NCBI RefSeq assembly: GCF_014695915.1
Contig: NZ_JACJPF010000098.1
Location: 124,001-188,000 of the forward strand
Direction of reading: 5' to 3'
DNA from: Trichocoleus sp. FACHB-40
Lineage (GTDB): Bacteria > Cyanobacteriota > Cyanobacteriia > Cyanobacteriales > FACHB-T130
Length of the DNA stretch: 64,000 bases
Shown here: positions 44,720-54,988 of the stretch, piece by piece
How positions within the stretch are numbered: position 1 is the stretch's first letter
How the letters are laid out: every line of letters starts with the position of its first letter
Position numbers and translations under genes: made by a program
Notes under the pieces: model-generated
What the model was told of the DNA's origin: nothing
Database searches by the model: none
Seen by the model: only the letters and a program-made list of their open reading frames with translations

Positions 44720-45187
44720 AAATTTGTTAGCACGATTACAAAAATGCTCTGCGGGCAGCATTGGTAATTTTACCAATGCTTTATCGCTAATTTAGTGGTA
44801 GTATTTCTATCCTAAAATTTAACTTATCGGAAAGTTGTCATTAGCCAGCTTTCCGATACTTCATATTTGCCGTGAATCTTCACACGAGCTTTAAAAAAGG
44901 AATTAGTATTTTTACTTGATCTTTAAGCCAACTTGATAAATTCTTTAAAAAAGTGGTCTAAGATAAGTAGTTACACGGAGAAATTAAGAATTTATTGTCT
45001 GTCTAAAGGCTGATTCTGGTAAAAACACCCATAAAAAAATCAGTAAATTCATCAGTCTAAGGGATGAGAAAGGGAAATAACGGATTGACAAAATGTGAAA
45101 TATAAGTTGCGGTTGTAAGCAAAAAATGCGATCGCTCTATTAGCGAAATATAAAGTGACTCGATAACAACCCAGGAGATGCTCTCTA
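44720..45187. other. 468-bp intergenic region with two hairpins
   Basis: After the LOG gene, AGCATTGGTAA/TTACCAATGCT (44757-44780) forms a stem followed by TTAT, a possible terminator. A second inverted repeat pairs 44825-44834 with 44849-44858 (TATCGGAAAG). The remainder is AT-rich and leads to the glycosyltransferase start; no gene or RNA recognised. Confidence 0.5.
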
Positions 45188-46147
45188 ATGATGAAATTCA
45201 GCATAGTTATCACTACCTACAACCGTTTACCGTTCCTGCGGCGGGCAATTGAATCAGCACTAGCCCAAACCTTGCCTTGTGAAGTTGTGGTAGCGGATGA
45301 CTGTTCATCGGATGGTACCCAAGAATACGTTCAGAGTCTGGGTGATCGCGTTGTTTATCACCGCAACCCAGTTAACAGCGGTCACTCGGTCACAGTAAAT
45401 ACTGGGGTTGAGGTGGCAAAAGGAGATTGGGTCAAACTGTTGGATGACGATGACTATCTGGCACCCAACTGCATTGAGGAAATGACCAGAGCGATCGCGC
45501 AACGTCCAGGCGCAGTTATTTGCTCTTGCCAAGCCATTCAAGTTGATGTCAATGGCGAAGAAGTCACCCGCACAAAACCGAGTGGCCCAGGCAACGTGTT
45601 TTACGTGCCACAAGAGGACATCCACTACGGAATGCTCATGGAAGTAGTTCCTTTTGGTACACCAGTCCAAGTTGCTTTCAAAAAAGAAGCCTTTCGCCAG
45701 TCAGGAGGTTGGGATTCAACCTTAGATGGAAACTGCGACGACATCGACTCCTGGGTAAAAATTGCTCAGTACGGTGATGCTACCTTTGTCAATCAGTATC
45801 TCACCTTCCGCACATTATGGCCCGGTGGATGCAATCAGAAGTTTTCCCTACAAAAACGATTAGAAACAAATATTTTAATCAAAGAAAGAATCTACCCGTT
45901 AGTCAATGAAAAATATCGCTCATCCATACCGAAACTTAAAGAAATTCAAGCGTTTCTTAAGCTACATTGGAGCCTGGTAAGTTTAAAGCAAGGAAAAGTC
46001 GGAGCAGCTTTGAAAATGGGATATCCAGCTTTACTTTCGCCTATAGCCTGGACTTCTTTAGCAAGAGTTGTTTATTCCAAAAAAATCAAGCGTCAGTCTC
46101 AATATGTGCGGCAAGAAGTTATGCCATACATCACAGCGTCTACATAA
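45188..46147 (+). CDS. Glycosyltransferase family 2
   Basis: 319-residue GT-A enzyme that would transfer a sugar from a nucleotide sugar to a surface polysaccharide or lipid. Typical pieces: FSIVITTYNRLPFLRRAIES at the start, VVADDCSSDGTQEYVQSL, the metal-binding KLLDDDDYLAPNCIEEM, and FGTPVQVAFKKEAFRQSGGW, with DDIDSWVKIAQYG near the catalytic base. No membrane helix, so soluble or peripheral. AGGAG about 11 bases before the start. Followed after 60 bp by a membrane protein on the same strand that might belong to the same process. Donor and acceptor cannot be predicted. Confidence 0.9.
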   Translation: MMKFSIVITTYNRLPFLRRAIESALAQTLPCEVVVADDCSSDGTQEYVQSLGDRVVYHRNPVNSGHSVTVNTGVEVAKGDWVKLLDDDDYLAPNCIEEMTRAIAQRPGAVICSCQAIQVDVNGEEVTRTKPSGPGNVFYVPQEDIHYGMLMEVVPFGTPVQVAFKKEAFRQSGGWDSTLDGNCDDIDSWVKIAQYGDATFVNQYLTFRTLWPGGCNQKFSLQKRLETNILIKERIYPLVNEKYRSSIPKLKEIQAFLKLHWSLVSLKQGKVGAALKMGYPALLSPIAWTSLARVVYSKKIKRQSQYVRQEVMPYITAST

Positions 46148-46206
46148 GTTGTAGACGTTCCGTAAGCTGTAGGCTATCTTAAATAGATGAATTGATTTCA
46201 AGAAAA

Positions 46207-46887
46207 ATGCAAATTCCCCTATTTAGGAAACTTTGGCAAGAAAGTAAGAAGCAAATAGCAGCAGATCGTTTTATTATCATATTTAATGGTTTGACTGTAT
46301 TATTGTTTTTGGCTTTGTCATTTTACGCCAAACTATGGGGAAAAGGTCGAGCAATCGAATTTATATTTGCAGATCCCTTTTCTATAAAACGACCATACTA
46401 CGGCTTCTTAACCAGTGTTTCTGAAATTATATGGTGTATAGGAGCTACAACCTGTTTATTCAGTTTTAGCTTGCTAAAAAGTATTCATCCCAAGCGCAAA
46501 GGAAATTTATTTATCCTCTGTTCTGCGATTGGGCTTTTTGCTTTACTAGCCGACGATCTGTTTCGGATCACCTTAATTTTGAATGGAACCGCTGGTGTAC
46601 CCAAAATAGTGATGTACTTAGTTTATGGTGTGGGTGCGATCGCTTATGGCTTTCTCTTCCGGCACCGACTCGTATCGACCCCCTATATTCTGTTGCTAGT
46701 TGGTGGTTCGCTGTTCGCTATTTCTTGCATAGTAGATGTCCTACCCATCCAAGGACAGGGAACTCCGGCAATGCTAGAAGACGGAACTAAATTATTAGGA
46801 ATAATTAATATTACTTTTTATTTTTGGCACGTATGTTGCGATGAAATCTTGCATGGGAAGTATGGCATACGTGTTTTTAAAGGATAA
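46207..46887 (+). CDS. Polytopic membrane protein, unknown
   Basis: 226 residues from the ATG at 46207 (a TTG at 46192 adds five). About six hydrophobic segments: near 22-42 (FIIIFNGLTVLLFLALSFYA), 70-92, 104-122, 130-150, 158-178 and 190-205. Cytoplasmic-like loops are basic (HPKRKGNL, RHRLVST). A short Cys-containing tail (WHVCCDEILHGKYGI) ends the protein. No family recognised. Follows a glycosyltransferase, so a role in envelope or polysaccharide metabolism is possible but unproven. Confidence 0.7.
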   Translation: MQIPLFRKLWQESKKQIAADRFIIIFNGLTVLLFLALSFYAKLWGKGRAIEFIFADPFSIKRPYYGFLTSVSEIIWCIGATTCLFSFSLLKSIHPKRKGNLFILCSAIGLFALLADDLFRITLILNGTAGVPKIVMYLVYGVGAIAYGFLFRHRLVSTPYILLLVGGSLFAISCIVDVLPIQGQGTPAMLEDGTKLLGIINITFYFWHVCCDEILHGKYGIRVFKG

Positions 46888-46914
46888 AACTAGGCGAGAA
46901 TTAGGAGTTTTACA

Positions 46915-49248
46915 CTACCTGCTAATAACCTCATTTAAAGATTGCAACAACTGTTGTGTTGTGTAGGGTTTTGACAAAAAGTTTTTAATCCCCAGCTGAG
47001 CCACTTCAGTAACTCTCTCCTTGGACGCTAACCCACTGACAGCAATAACTTTAACTTGTGGGTTGATTTTTTGTAAAGTGCGAATAGTTGTTGGCCCGTC
47101 CATAGAAGGCATCATCATGTCGAGTAATACAACACTAATTTCCTCTTTGTGCTGCGCGTACACTAAGACTGCCTCAATTCCATCACTAGCACTTAAGACT
47201 CGATAAGCATATGTTTCTAGGGATGTTTTAGTAACCTCAGCAATTGAGGCTTCATCATCAACAACAAGAATCAACTCTCCTTGTCCATTAGGCAGTTTAG
47301 ATTCATCTTTTTCCACTTGCTGCACTTGCTTTGCCTGGACGGCTGGCAAGTAAACCTTAAACTCTGTGCCTTTTCCAACTTCGCTATATACGTTTATAAA
47401 ACCGCCATGACTTTTGACAATCCCAAGAACAGTTGAAAGGCCCAGCCCCGTACCTTTGCCAAGCTCTTTAGTGGTAAAAAACGGCTCAAAAATTCTATCC
47501 AAAATGTCAGAAGACATTCCCACTCCAGTATCTGAAACAGTAACAACAATGTGGGAACCAACTTTGGCACCCGCGATCATTCGGGCATAATTTTCATCAA
47601 CAATAATATTTTCAGCACAAATCTTTAGAACCCCGCCATTTGGCATAGCATCGCGAGCATTGACGCAAAGATTCATTAATACTTGATGCAGTTGCGTGGC
47701 ATCTCCAGAAATAGTCCAAAGCTCTCTTGTCTGGATATCAGTACAGAGTTGGATTGATTTAGGAAAAGTTTCTTGGACAATTTTTTTCAGCTCAATAATT
47801 AGATGCCCTACTTGAATAGTTGTACGCTCACCTTCGATTCCTTTCGCAAATGACAGCACTTGCTTAACCAAATCAGCGCCGCGTTTAGTATTCGTTTCTA
47901 ATATAGAAAGTAGATGTTTACTTTGTTCGTCTTGGAGTTTTAGTTGCAGCAGTTGAACTGACATCAAAACAGGTGCCAGCACATTATTCAAATCGTGGGC
48001 AATGCCACTAGCCAGAGTTCCTAAACTTTCCAGGCGCTGGCCTCTGAGAAACTGCCTTTCTAGTTGTTTTTTCTCTGTGATGTCAGTGTTGACAATTAAA
48101 ACGGCTTTTGGTTTCTCCTGGTCATCTCGGACTAAAGTCCAACGGCTTTCGACAATAATTACCTGACCGGATTTCGTGACTTGATGCAACTCACCATACC
48201 ACTCTCCGTAGGCAAACAAAATTTCGCTATATTCTTGAAGTTGGGATGGCGTTTGCTTGTACAAAAGCTGATTGGTGTTTTTTCCTACTGCTTCCTCTTT
48301 ATTCCAACCGTATAGACGCTCAGCACCTTTGCTCCAAAATAAGATTTGGGTTTCTAAATTCTGCACAATAATAGCGTCTGTGGCGATATCCAGTAGGGCA
48401 GCTTGTTCGCGAATTTTTTGTTCTGAGTGCTTGCGTTCGGTGATGTCCATGTCAATTCCGGTCATCCGCACTGGCACGGAGCCGGTTTGGTTGTAATAAA
48501 CTTGGCCTTTGGTTGCCACCCAATGAAGGCTACCGTCAGTCCAAATAACGCGGAATTCAATGTCGTAGTCCGCACCCTGCTCTAGGGCGCGTTGCACAGC
48601 TTGAGTTACTAAATTTCGGTCTTCAGGATGAACGCTCTCTAGAAAGCCTTCATAGGTGGCTTCAAATGAGCCAGGAGCAAGCCCCAGGCTTGCCTCAGTG
48701 TTAGAAGAGTAAACAACTTTGCCGTTTTCGATGTCCCAGTCCCAACTACCCATTTGGGCCGCTTCCAGGGCTAATCTCAGTCGCTCCTCGCTGAGTCGCG
48801 TGCGTTCAGTCTGCTGTTGTAATTCGGCTGCTGCGCGACTAGCTTGCAGGAGACGACGTACACGCTGGCGCAGAACTGCCCAGTGGATGGGCTTGGTGAT
48901 GTAATCGATGGCACCTGCTTCAAATGCTTGATCGACTGATTCTTGGTCGTCAAGGGCAGTGATCATTAGTACGGGTGTGTTCTCGCCTCGCGCCGCCGAA
49001 TTATCTTTAGGAAGTGTATTTAGTAGATGACAGCAGGTAAAGCCATCCATAACTGGCATCATGGCATCCAACAGCACAATATCTGGGTGTAGGCGAGTGT
49101 AGGCGGACAACCCTTCTTCTCCGTCACCCGCCTCTGCTACTTGATACCCTGCTTGTTCCATCGCTTTGCGAAGTTGAATGCGCGTGAATTTGTCGTCGTC
49201 TACGACGAGGATGAGGGGAGTATCTTTATTTGGTTCGGTGCTGTTCAT
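46915..49248 (-). CDS. Hybrid histidine kinase: REC-PAS-PAS-HisKA-HATPase-REC
   Basis: 777-residue cytoplasmic sensor kinase. N-terminal receiver with phospho-Asp in IVLLDAMMPVMDG; two PAS domains (about 150-270 and 285-400, the first with WDWDIENGKVVYS); phosphorylated His in SGIAHDLNNVLAPVL; ATP-binding N box LMNLCVNARDAM, G1 DTGVGM, G2 GKGTGLGLS; C-terminal receiver with VVLLDMMMPSMDG. No transmembrane segment. The H-box HDLNN marks the class that uses a stand-alone receiver as output. Follows the larger hybrid kinase with the junction TAGTGATG, so both are co-expressed. The ATG at 49248 is preferred over the adjacent GTG at 49251, which would overlap the upstream stop. No DNA-binding domain is fused. 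Confidence 0.92.
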   Translation of the reverse strand: MNSTEPNKDTPLILVVDDDKFTRIQLRKAMEQAGYQVAEAGDGEEGLSAYTRLHPDIVLLDAMMPVMDGFTCCHLLNTLPKDNSAARGENTPVLMITALDDQESVDQAFEAGAIDYITKPIHWAVLRQRVRRLLQASRAAAELQQQTERTRLSEERLRLALEAAQMGSWDWDIENGKVVYSSNTEASLGLAPGSFEATYEGFLESVHPEDRNLVTQAVQRALEQGADYDIEFRVIWTDGSLHWVATKGQVYYNQTGSVPVRMTGIDMDITERKHSEQKIREQAALLDIATDAIIVQNLETQILFWSKGAERLYGWNKEEAVGKNTNQLLYKQTPSQLQEYSEILFAYGEWYGELHQVTKSGQVIIVESRWTLVRDDQEKPKAVLIVNTDITEKKQLERQFLRGQRLESLGTLASGIAHDLNNVLAPVLMSVQLLQLKLQDEQSKHLLSILETNTKRGADLVKQVLSFAKGIEGERTTIQVGHLIIELKKIVQETFPKSIQLCTDIQTRELWTISGDATQLHQVLMNLCVNARDAMPNGGVLKICAENIIVDENYARMIAGAKVGSHIVVTVSDTGVGMSSDILDRIFEPFFTTKELGKGTGLGLSTVLGIVKSHGGFINVYSEVGKGTEFKVYLPAVQAKQVQQVEKDESKLPNGQGELILVVDDEASIAEVTKTSLETYAYRVLSASDGIEAVLVYAQHKEEISVVLLDMMMPSMDGPTTIRTLQKINPQVKVIAVSGLASKERVTEVAQLGIKNFLSKPYTTQQLLQSLNEVISR

Positions 49249-49250
49249 CA

Positions 49251-52200
49251 CTAATTCTGCTGGCGTTCTATTTGCAAAGCCGCTTTGACCCTTTGATATT
49301 CAGTTTCCAACTGAGGCAATTTTTCTATTCCACTTTCAGTATTACCACTACGACTGATTATTTCTAACTCTTTGCAAAAATTGGAGAAGGTTATTGCTCC
49401 TAGTGTTGCACTGCTTGATTTGAGAGTGTGGGTTGCCTGTCGCAATTGTGTAGCATTTCCTTGTTGGAGTGCTGTTGCGATCGCGCTGATTAGTTTTGGC
49501 GTATCTTCAAGGTAGCAATCAATCATCTCAGCTACAATCGAGCCGGAATTTTCACCAATCATTTTGCGGAATGATTGCATTACCTTGCCATCAATGGCAT
49601 TGGGGGATTCGGGAATTGGGGATTGGGGATTGGGGATTGGGGATTGGGAATTCTTACTCTCCGCCTCTCCCCAGTCCCTTGTCCCCAGATCCTTGTCCCC
49701 AGTTTCTTGTCCCCAGTCCCCAGCTTCTTTAGGTTGACACTTGCTTATGGCTGTAATCAGTGCTTCTATCCGGATGGGTTTGCTAACATAGTCGTCCATG
49801 CCCGCATTAAGACACTCTTCGCGATCGCCTTGCATGGCATTGGCGGTCATCGCAATAATGTAAGGGCGATCCTGGCACCATTCCTCCACAATGCGCCGAG
49901 TTGCACTCAAGCCATCCATTTCTGGCATCTGCACATCCATCAGCACCACATCATAATACTGGTGGCGTAAAGCTTCCAATACTTCTAATCCATTGTTAGC
50001 TATATCTGCTTGATAGCCAATTTGTTTTAGTAATTGCAAAGCTACCTTTTGATTCACTATATTATCTTCAGCCAACAGAATTCTTAGGGGAAAGTCTACC
50101 CCTAGTTGGGAATTTATCTGAGGGATGTTAGAGCGAGAATGCTTTACTTGAATAGGCTGTTGCGCTAAAACATTGCCTAATACATTATAGAGATGGGATT
50201 GTTTTACTGGCTTAGTTAGGAAAGCTGCGAAATCTACAGTTCCAGAGACAGGATTAATTATTTCTGACCTATTGATAGAGGTCAATACGATTAAGGGCAA
50301 TTTTTCGTAATTAGGCAGTTGGCGAATTTCTGCCGCTAAACTCATACCATCCATTTGCGGCATCTGCATATCCAGAATTGCCATATCAAATGCTTCCCCT
50401 AACTTTAGCAATTCCAAAGCTTGAAAGCCTGATTCAGCTTCTTTGGTTAGCATTCCCCAAGATTGTGTTTGTAGCCTTAAAATTTTCCGATTTGTAGCGT
50501 TATCATCTACAATCAGCACTTTTTTACCATTCAACCGAGGTGGTAAATTATTAGTACCAATGAGTGCGGAATGGGGATATGATGCAGCAACTATGGTGAA
50601 ATAAAAAGTAGAACCAATCGATTTTGGATGGTGGGGAATTGGGAATTGGGAATTGAGAATTGGTAACTTGCCCACGTTCCCCTCCTCCCCAGTTCCCAGT
50701 CCCCAGCCCCCAGTCAATGTAAAATCTTTAGGAGGATTTCCAGCGATCGCGCCTTTACTCTCGACCCACATCTGACCGCCCATTATTTCGCACAGTTGTT
50801 TACCTATTGCTAAACCTAACCCTGTTCCTCCATACTGGCGAGTTGTGGAAGAATCCACTTGACTGAATGACTGGAAAAGACGGTCGATTCTGTCTGGGGG
50901 AATACCAATTCCTGTATCTGTGACAGCAAATTGAATTTCGTATTTTTGTTGGTTGTCCGTTAACGTTGTCAAGTTGTTAAAACCTGATACGGGTTCAAGA
51001 GAACTTGACAATTCCGAGTCAACTAACAACGGACGACTGGCCACTGACAGAACAACTTCCCCTGTCTGTGTGAACTTGACCGCATTACTCAGTAAATTTA
51101 TTAATATTTGGCGTAATCGAGTCGCATCACCGACAATTGATGTAGGGACTTCAGGATGAATTAAATAGGCTAATTCAATACCTTTTTCTGCTGCTTTAAA
51201 AGCTACTAAATCAAGAGATTCTTCAACACAATTTCTAAGAACAAAAGAATGTTCTTCTAACTCCAGTTTCCCTGACTCAATTTTAGAAAGGTCGAGGATG
51301 TCGTTAATTAGCGTTAGTAACGCATCGCTACTGTTCTGAGTTGTTTCCGCGAAATCACGCTGCTGTTCGGTTAATTCTGTACCAAGTAGCAAACCCGTCA
51401 TACCAATGATGGCATTCATTGGGGTACGAATTTCGTGACTCATATTGGCTAAAAATTGGCTCTTGATGCGAGTTGCTTCCTCCGCAGCAGCTTTTGCTTT
51501 TTCCAATTCCTGATTCGCCTCGGATAATTCCAGGGTGCGTTCAATGAGCGCTTGCCGTGCGAAATAACGCTCAGTAATATCATCTAATATCCACAGACGA
51601 CCGGGTACATTGCGTACCTTGGTTGGCGTACTAGAAAGGCTCAAAACTTTGGGCTGCGGTTTATTAAAAACCCAGTTCCAGTTACGAATTACAGCTTGAG
51701 GTTGGGAGAAAAACTGCGCCGCCAGTGCCATAATTTCCGCTTGATTATCAGCGCTGGTACGCAATATGGCCATTGCTTGCGCGATCGCTGGTGGTTCTAC
51801 AGCGCCGGGAGGAAGTTCCAGTTGTTCAGCGGCTGCTTGATTGACCCAGCCTTGTTCGCCACTCTCGTCAACAAAAACTACTCCTTGATGGATTGTTTCT
51901 AGCATGGCACCAAAGCGGGCCTGTAGCTTATCCAGGTTTAAGGTAGTATCGCAGAACTTGATCAGGGTGCCTAACTCGCCAAGTAATGACTCGATAAATT
52001 GGCGCAGATTTGAGGAAATGTCAGTCTGACGATGCCAAATGAGTAGGATAGCACCCCGGAATGCTCCCGTCTTATCCGAAGTTAGGGTAGGTTGGAGTGG
52101 GAGTATAGCTAATGACTTAGTGCCTTGGGCTAATAAGACATGAGATGCGCCGGGGGTTGCTTTGTAGTCTGTATAGTAGAGGCAACACTTTTGCTCTAGT

Positions 52201-52868
52201 GCCTCTGCAAACAAGCTGGGAGTTGTAACTTGATTGGGGAGAGCCTTTGGAGGTATACATACCAAGGCTTCAGCCGTGACATCATCGAGTTGGCGTAGCG
52301 CGATCGCTGCATCTGCACGAGTTAAGGAGTGCAGTAACTCTAGGGCTTGCTCAAGCAGTTTATCGGGTGTAGCATTTGTCTGATCATCCGTGAGTTTAGC
52401 CAGTAGGGATTGAGAAGCCAACCGCCACTCAATGCCCCGCAGGAAAGAGCCAAAGTTAGTACCGAATACAGCCGCGCTACCCAGTTCTATTGACTGACGT
52501 AACAGCCCTAGATCGCGCAGCAGCGCTACGATTAGGGTCATAAGCCCCACCGATAGAGCAACGCGCCAGCTTTTTAGCGGTGACAGCGTGCATAATGTCA
52601 ATATCACTGGGGCAAAAAGCTGTCCGGGTGTCCATCCCGATCCCACGCCTAAGCCGACAAGAAAGAGGGTTAGCCATAGTAAGGCTGGTCTAAATGTCGG
52701 TAGCCACTCAGGAGCAGGACGCAGTAGTAACGGCGACCAAAGACGATTTAGAATTAAGCGGCGAAACATGGGGAAAGGTGCTGCATCTAGCGGCATATGG
52801 CAACGAGTAATGCTTATGCCATTTTGGATTTTGAATTGTAGAGATGGGAAAATTCGCATCTCTACCAA
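49251..52868 (-). CDS. Membrane hybrid histidine kinase with two receivers and HPt
   Basis: Up to 1205 residues. Start uncertain: 52868 is a TTG, with ATG codons at 52859, 52796 and 52769. Order: hydrophobic N-terminal part (about 60-125); GAF-like region (150-310) and PAS (about 330-445); HisKA with [14 protein letters not shown]; HATPase with [23 protein letters not shown] and GGTGLGLAI; receiver 1 ([12 protein letters not shown]); receiver 2 ([13 protein letters not shown]); C-terminal HPt with phospho-His in [15 protein letters not shown] complete multistep phosphorelay is thus on one chain. Linkers between HATPase and receiver 1 and between receiver 2 and HPt are made by STRR heptamers. 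Upstream gene of the second hybrid kinase. Confidence 0.93.
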   Translation of the reverse strand: MVEMRIFPSLQFKIQNGISITRCHMPLDAAPFPMFRRLILNRLWSPLLLRPAPEWLPTFRPALLWLTLFLVGLGVGSGWTPGQLFAPVILTLCTLSPLKSWRVALSVGLMTLIVALLRDLGLLRQSIELGSAAVFGTNFGSFLRGIEWRLASQSLLAKLTDDQTNATPDKLLEQALELLHSLTRADAAIALRQLDDVTAEALVCIPPKALPNQVTTPSLFAEALEQKCCLYYTDYKATPGASHVLLAQGTKSLAILPLQPTLTSDKTGAFRGAILLIWHRQTDISSNLRQFIESLLGELGTLIKFCDTTLNLDKLQARFGAMLETIHQGVVFVDESGEQGWVNQAAAEQLELPPGAVEPPAIAQAMAILRTSADNQAEIMALAAQFFSQPQAVIRNWNWVFNKPQPKVLSLSSTPTKVRNVPGRLWILDDITERYFARQALIERTLELSEANQELEKAKAAAEEATRIKSQFLANMSHEIRTPMNAIIGMTGLLLGTELTEQQRDFAETTQNSSDALLTLINDILDLSKIESGKLELEEHSFVLRNCVEESLDLVAFKAAEKGIELAYLIHPEVPTSIVGDATRLRQILINLLSNAVKFTQTGEVVLSVASRPLLVDSELSSSLEPVSGFNNLTTLTDNQQKYEIQFAVTDTGIGIPPDRIDRLFQSFSQVDSSTTRQYGGTGLGLAIGKQLCEIMGGQMWVESKGAIAGNPPKDFTLTGGWGLGTGEEGNVGKLPILNSQFPIPHHPKSIGSTFYFTIVAASYPHSALIGTNNLPPRLNGKKVLIVDDNATNRKILRLQTQSWGMLTKEAESGFQALELLKLGEAFDMAILDMQMPQMDGMSLAAEIRQLPNYEKLPLIVLTSINRSEIINPVSGTVDFAAFLTKPVKQSHLYNVLGNVLAQQPIQVKHSRSNIPQINSQLGVDFPLRILLAEDNIVNQKVALQLLKQIGYQADIANNGLEVLEALRHQYYDVVLMDVQMPEMDGLSATRRIVEEWCQDRPYIIAMTANAMQGDREECLNAGMDDYVSKPIRIEALITAISKCQPKEAGDWGQETGDKDLGTRDWGEAESKNSQSPIPNPQSPIPESPNAIDGKVMQSFRKMIGENSGSIVAEMIDCYLEDTPKLISAIATALQQGNATQLRQATHTLKSSSATLGAITFSNFCKELEIISRSGNTESGIEKLPQLETEYQRVKAALQIERQQN
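49600..49731. repeat. STRR heptamers encoding the REC2-HPt linker
   Basis: GGGGATT units (49613-49648) followed by complementary CCCCAGT/TCCTTGT-type units (49668-49731) in frame within the hybrid kinase. They encode a Gly/Asp/Trp-rich then SPIPNPQ-rich linker between receiver 2 and the HPt domain. Confidence 0.85.
50628..50716. repeat. STRR heptamers encoding the HATPase-REC1 linker
   Basis: GGGAATT/GGGATTG-like units (50632-50660) and complementary CCCCAGT/CCCCAGC units (50688-50714), in frame in the same kinase, encode a poorly conserved linker before receiver 1. Confidence 0.8.
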
Positions 52869-52913
52869 GATTTAGCTAAAAAAGTCAAAGCGTTACAAGT
52901 CTCAACCTAAGTA

Positions 52914-53714
52914 TTATGCAGCTATGCTATCAGCGATCGCATTCGTTACCACTTCGGGGGCGCTGATATGCGGTAAGTGTCCCTTGGCGTTGATGTTTAC
53001 CAGCTTACCTTTAGGAATTTTATCTGCCAGATACTGACCGACTTGGGTTGGCACAGCAATATCGTCACTCGCCTGGAGAATCACCGTTGGTACAGTTAAT
53101 CGAGGCAACTCGGTTCTATGGTCAGACTGGAAAATCACGCGAGAGACAGCTTGGGCGATGTCCGGACGGACAGCCGCAAGGGTCTTGGCAAATTCTGCCG
53201 CCAACTCAGGTTGATCCTGGGTAGCCATTGCTATAGGAGCAAACCCAGCCGCCCAAGCATAATAGTTGGTTGACATGGAGTCATAGAGCGCATCCAAATC
53301 AGACTGCTCAAAGCCGCCGTAATATCCCATATCATTGAGATAACGGGGAGAGGCATCGAGAAAAACCAACTGGCTGAAGCAATCAGGCTCTACTAATGCT
53401 GCCAGCAAGCTTACCATTCCACTAACAGAGTGACCAACCAGGATGCTCTTAGTTAGCTTTAACTCAGCACACAGATCCAGCAAATCTTCTGCATAGCTGT
53501 AGAGACTGGTGTAGCGGCGCGGACTATAAGCTCCAAAATCTGACTTACCCGCGCCTACATGGTCGAACAGTACGATCCGGAAATCAGACGCAAAAGTTGC
53601 TACCTGGTGTCTCCAGGCTGTCTGATCGGAGCCGAATCCGTGGGCAAAGATGATTGTGCGATCGCCCTGACCCACAATATTGACATTATTCCGTTGCATG
53701 ATGCTAGTTGCCAT
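52914..53714 (-). CDS. RsbQ-like alpha/beta hydrolase
   Basis: 266 residues, compact alpha/beta hydrolase of the RsbQ/KAI2/D14 group. Oxyanion segment FAHGFGSDQTAWR, nucleophile Ser in VGHSVSGM, acid Asp in LQASDDIAVP and His in AKGHLPHISAP. The group has a small lid and acts as a small-molecule-dependent regulator or receptor; in Bacillus RsbQ works with the PAS phosphatase RsbP in the energy-stress branch of sigma-B activation. The neighbouring hybrid kinases contain PAS domains, which is suggestive only. AGGAGT lies before the ATG on the minus strand. Confidence 0.88.
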   Translation of the reverse strand: MATSIMQRNNVNIVGQGDRTIIFAHGFGSDQTAWRHQVATFASDFRIVLFDHVGAGKSDFGAYSPRRYTSLYSYAEDLLDLCAELKLTKSILVGHSVSGMVSLLAALVEPDCFSQLVFLDASPRYLNDMGYYGGFEQSDLDALYDSMSTNYYAWAAGFAPIAMATQDQPELAAEFAKTLAAVRPDIAQAVSRVIFQSDHRTELPRLTVPTVILQASDDIAVPTQVGQYLADKIPKGKLVNINAKGHLPHISAPEVVTNAIADSIAA

Positions 53715-54261
53715 CGGTCGGGACTCCTGTCTCCATTCTTTAAATACGCGCCAAAAATGCTCACTGAAAAAAAAGTCATATATTATAGTTCCCTCAAAGC
53801 ATCAATAGCTAACGGAGAACATCAAAAAGTTATACAGCACCCAGTTTCTTTGAGGCGAGAATAGCTTGAAAAACAAGCACTATGTCCTAAAGTTCCAAAA
53901 GTTTAAGAATTATTGATCCTTCTATGATAAAACTTCCAAATACCAAAGGCAAAGCATAGCAGCTGCTCTATAGCTCTGTTGACTTTACCTCGCACACCTC
54001 GCCGCAGGTTCACCTGATGGCAGGCTTATACCAATTCTAGGCGTGGGTGCGATACATCTGTCGGGACATGGCCATGTCCCTAGCAAGGTAGCCCGAAGGT
54101 CAGAACCGCGATATATTTCACCCAACTGAGAAACGCTATATATAGCAAGCACCTTCCGTAAACCAGCAGGACTAATCTCAAATCTAAAATTTTAATGACT
54201 CCAATTCGGGATAGGATTAACTCTGATTTTGCTTTTCTATCTCGTTTGGCGAAAAATACTT
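53715..54261. other. Intergenic region with dispersed palindrome
   Basis: About 550 bp. GGGACATGGCCATGTCCC (54063-54080) is a perfect 18-bp palindrome of a type I recall from other cyanobacterial spacers. A TATATATAG-like run near 54132-54145 might be part of a promoter. Small frames here (for example 53559-53864 on plus) show no protein-like pattern. Confidence 0.5.
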
Positions 54262-54663
54262 ATGAAGCGCTATTTATCACGTCTACTTGCCATTGTTTTA
54301 GTTTTTGCGATCGCTATGACGGGCTGTTCCTCAAACAGCGCAGTCGGCTTGAGTGGAGATTACCGCTCTGATACATTGGCATTGCTGCAAAATTTGAGAA
54401 CAGCCATTGAATTACCAGAAGGTACACCAGACAAGGCAGCAGCTCAGGCACAAGCGCGTCAGACAATTAATGATTTTGCCTCGCGCTATCGGCGGGATAG
54501 CTCTGTCACCAAGCTGAGTTCGTTCACAACTATGCGAACCGCTTTGAACTCCCTTGCCGGTCATTACAGTTCTTATCCTAACCGTCCTCTGCCGGAAAAA
54601 CTCAAGAATCGCTTAGAGCAAGAGTTCCAGCAGGTGGAACTCTCTCTCAGACGAGGATCTTGA
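54262..54663 (+). CDS. psb27: Photosystem II assembly lipoprotein Psb27
   Basis: Binds CP43 on the lumenal side of assembling photosystem II and keeps the manganese cluster from loading too early. 133 residues from the ATG at 54262; an upstream TTG at 54229 adds 11 residues before the signal and was rejected. Signal peptide with lipobox AMTGC (Cys lipid anchor). The four-helix bundle has the conserved segments SGDYRSDTLALLQNLRTAIE, NDFASRYRRDSSV, LSSFTTMRTALNSLAGHYSS and LPEKLKNRLEQEFQQVE. A hairpin terminator follows. Confidence 0.95.
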   Translation: MKRYLSRLLAIVLVFAIAMTGCSSNSAVGLSGDYRSDTLALLQNLRTAIELPEGTPDKAAAQAQARQTINDFASRYRRDSSVTKLSSFTTMRTALNSLAGHYSSYPNRPLPEKLKNRLEQEFQQVELSLRRGS

Positions 54664-54670
54664 AGTAAAG

Positions 54671-54719
54671 GCTCTCATGCAAAAGGAAAAAATGAAGTAT
54701 GCTTTTTTTGCATGAGAGC
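54671..54719 (+). terminator. Terminator of psb27
   Basis: GCTCTCATGCAAAA (54671-54684) pairs with TTTTGCATGAGAGC (54706-54719) around a 21-base loop, 8 bases after the stop codon. Confidence 0.65.
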
Positions 54720-54988
54720 ATGAGAGTCTTTATCCGCTTGAAGCGATCGCCGCAGTGCTTCAAATAGGTAAGACGCGGCAGCTAGACCTGCCTGCTTATA
54801 GGTGCATATCTACTAAATGCTTATATTTCTCGGAAAAACTTTTCCAAAATCTGTATAAAGTGAATCAAAAAGTGCTGTTATGATGCTCTTTCAGTGAAAG
54901 GGGAATGATGACACCTTATTTCCCACCTTTCGTCTGATAAACAGACACATATAACAGTTCAATGAAATTGGTGTATAGGAGGAAGTCC

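Noticed and set aside
53559-53864. 101-codon frame on the plus strand overlapping the RsbQ-like gene
   Set aside because: It is mostly antisense to a well-supported gene and shows no family pattern.
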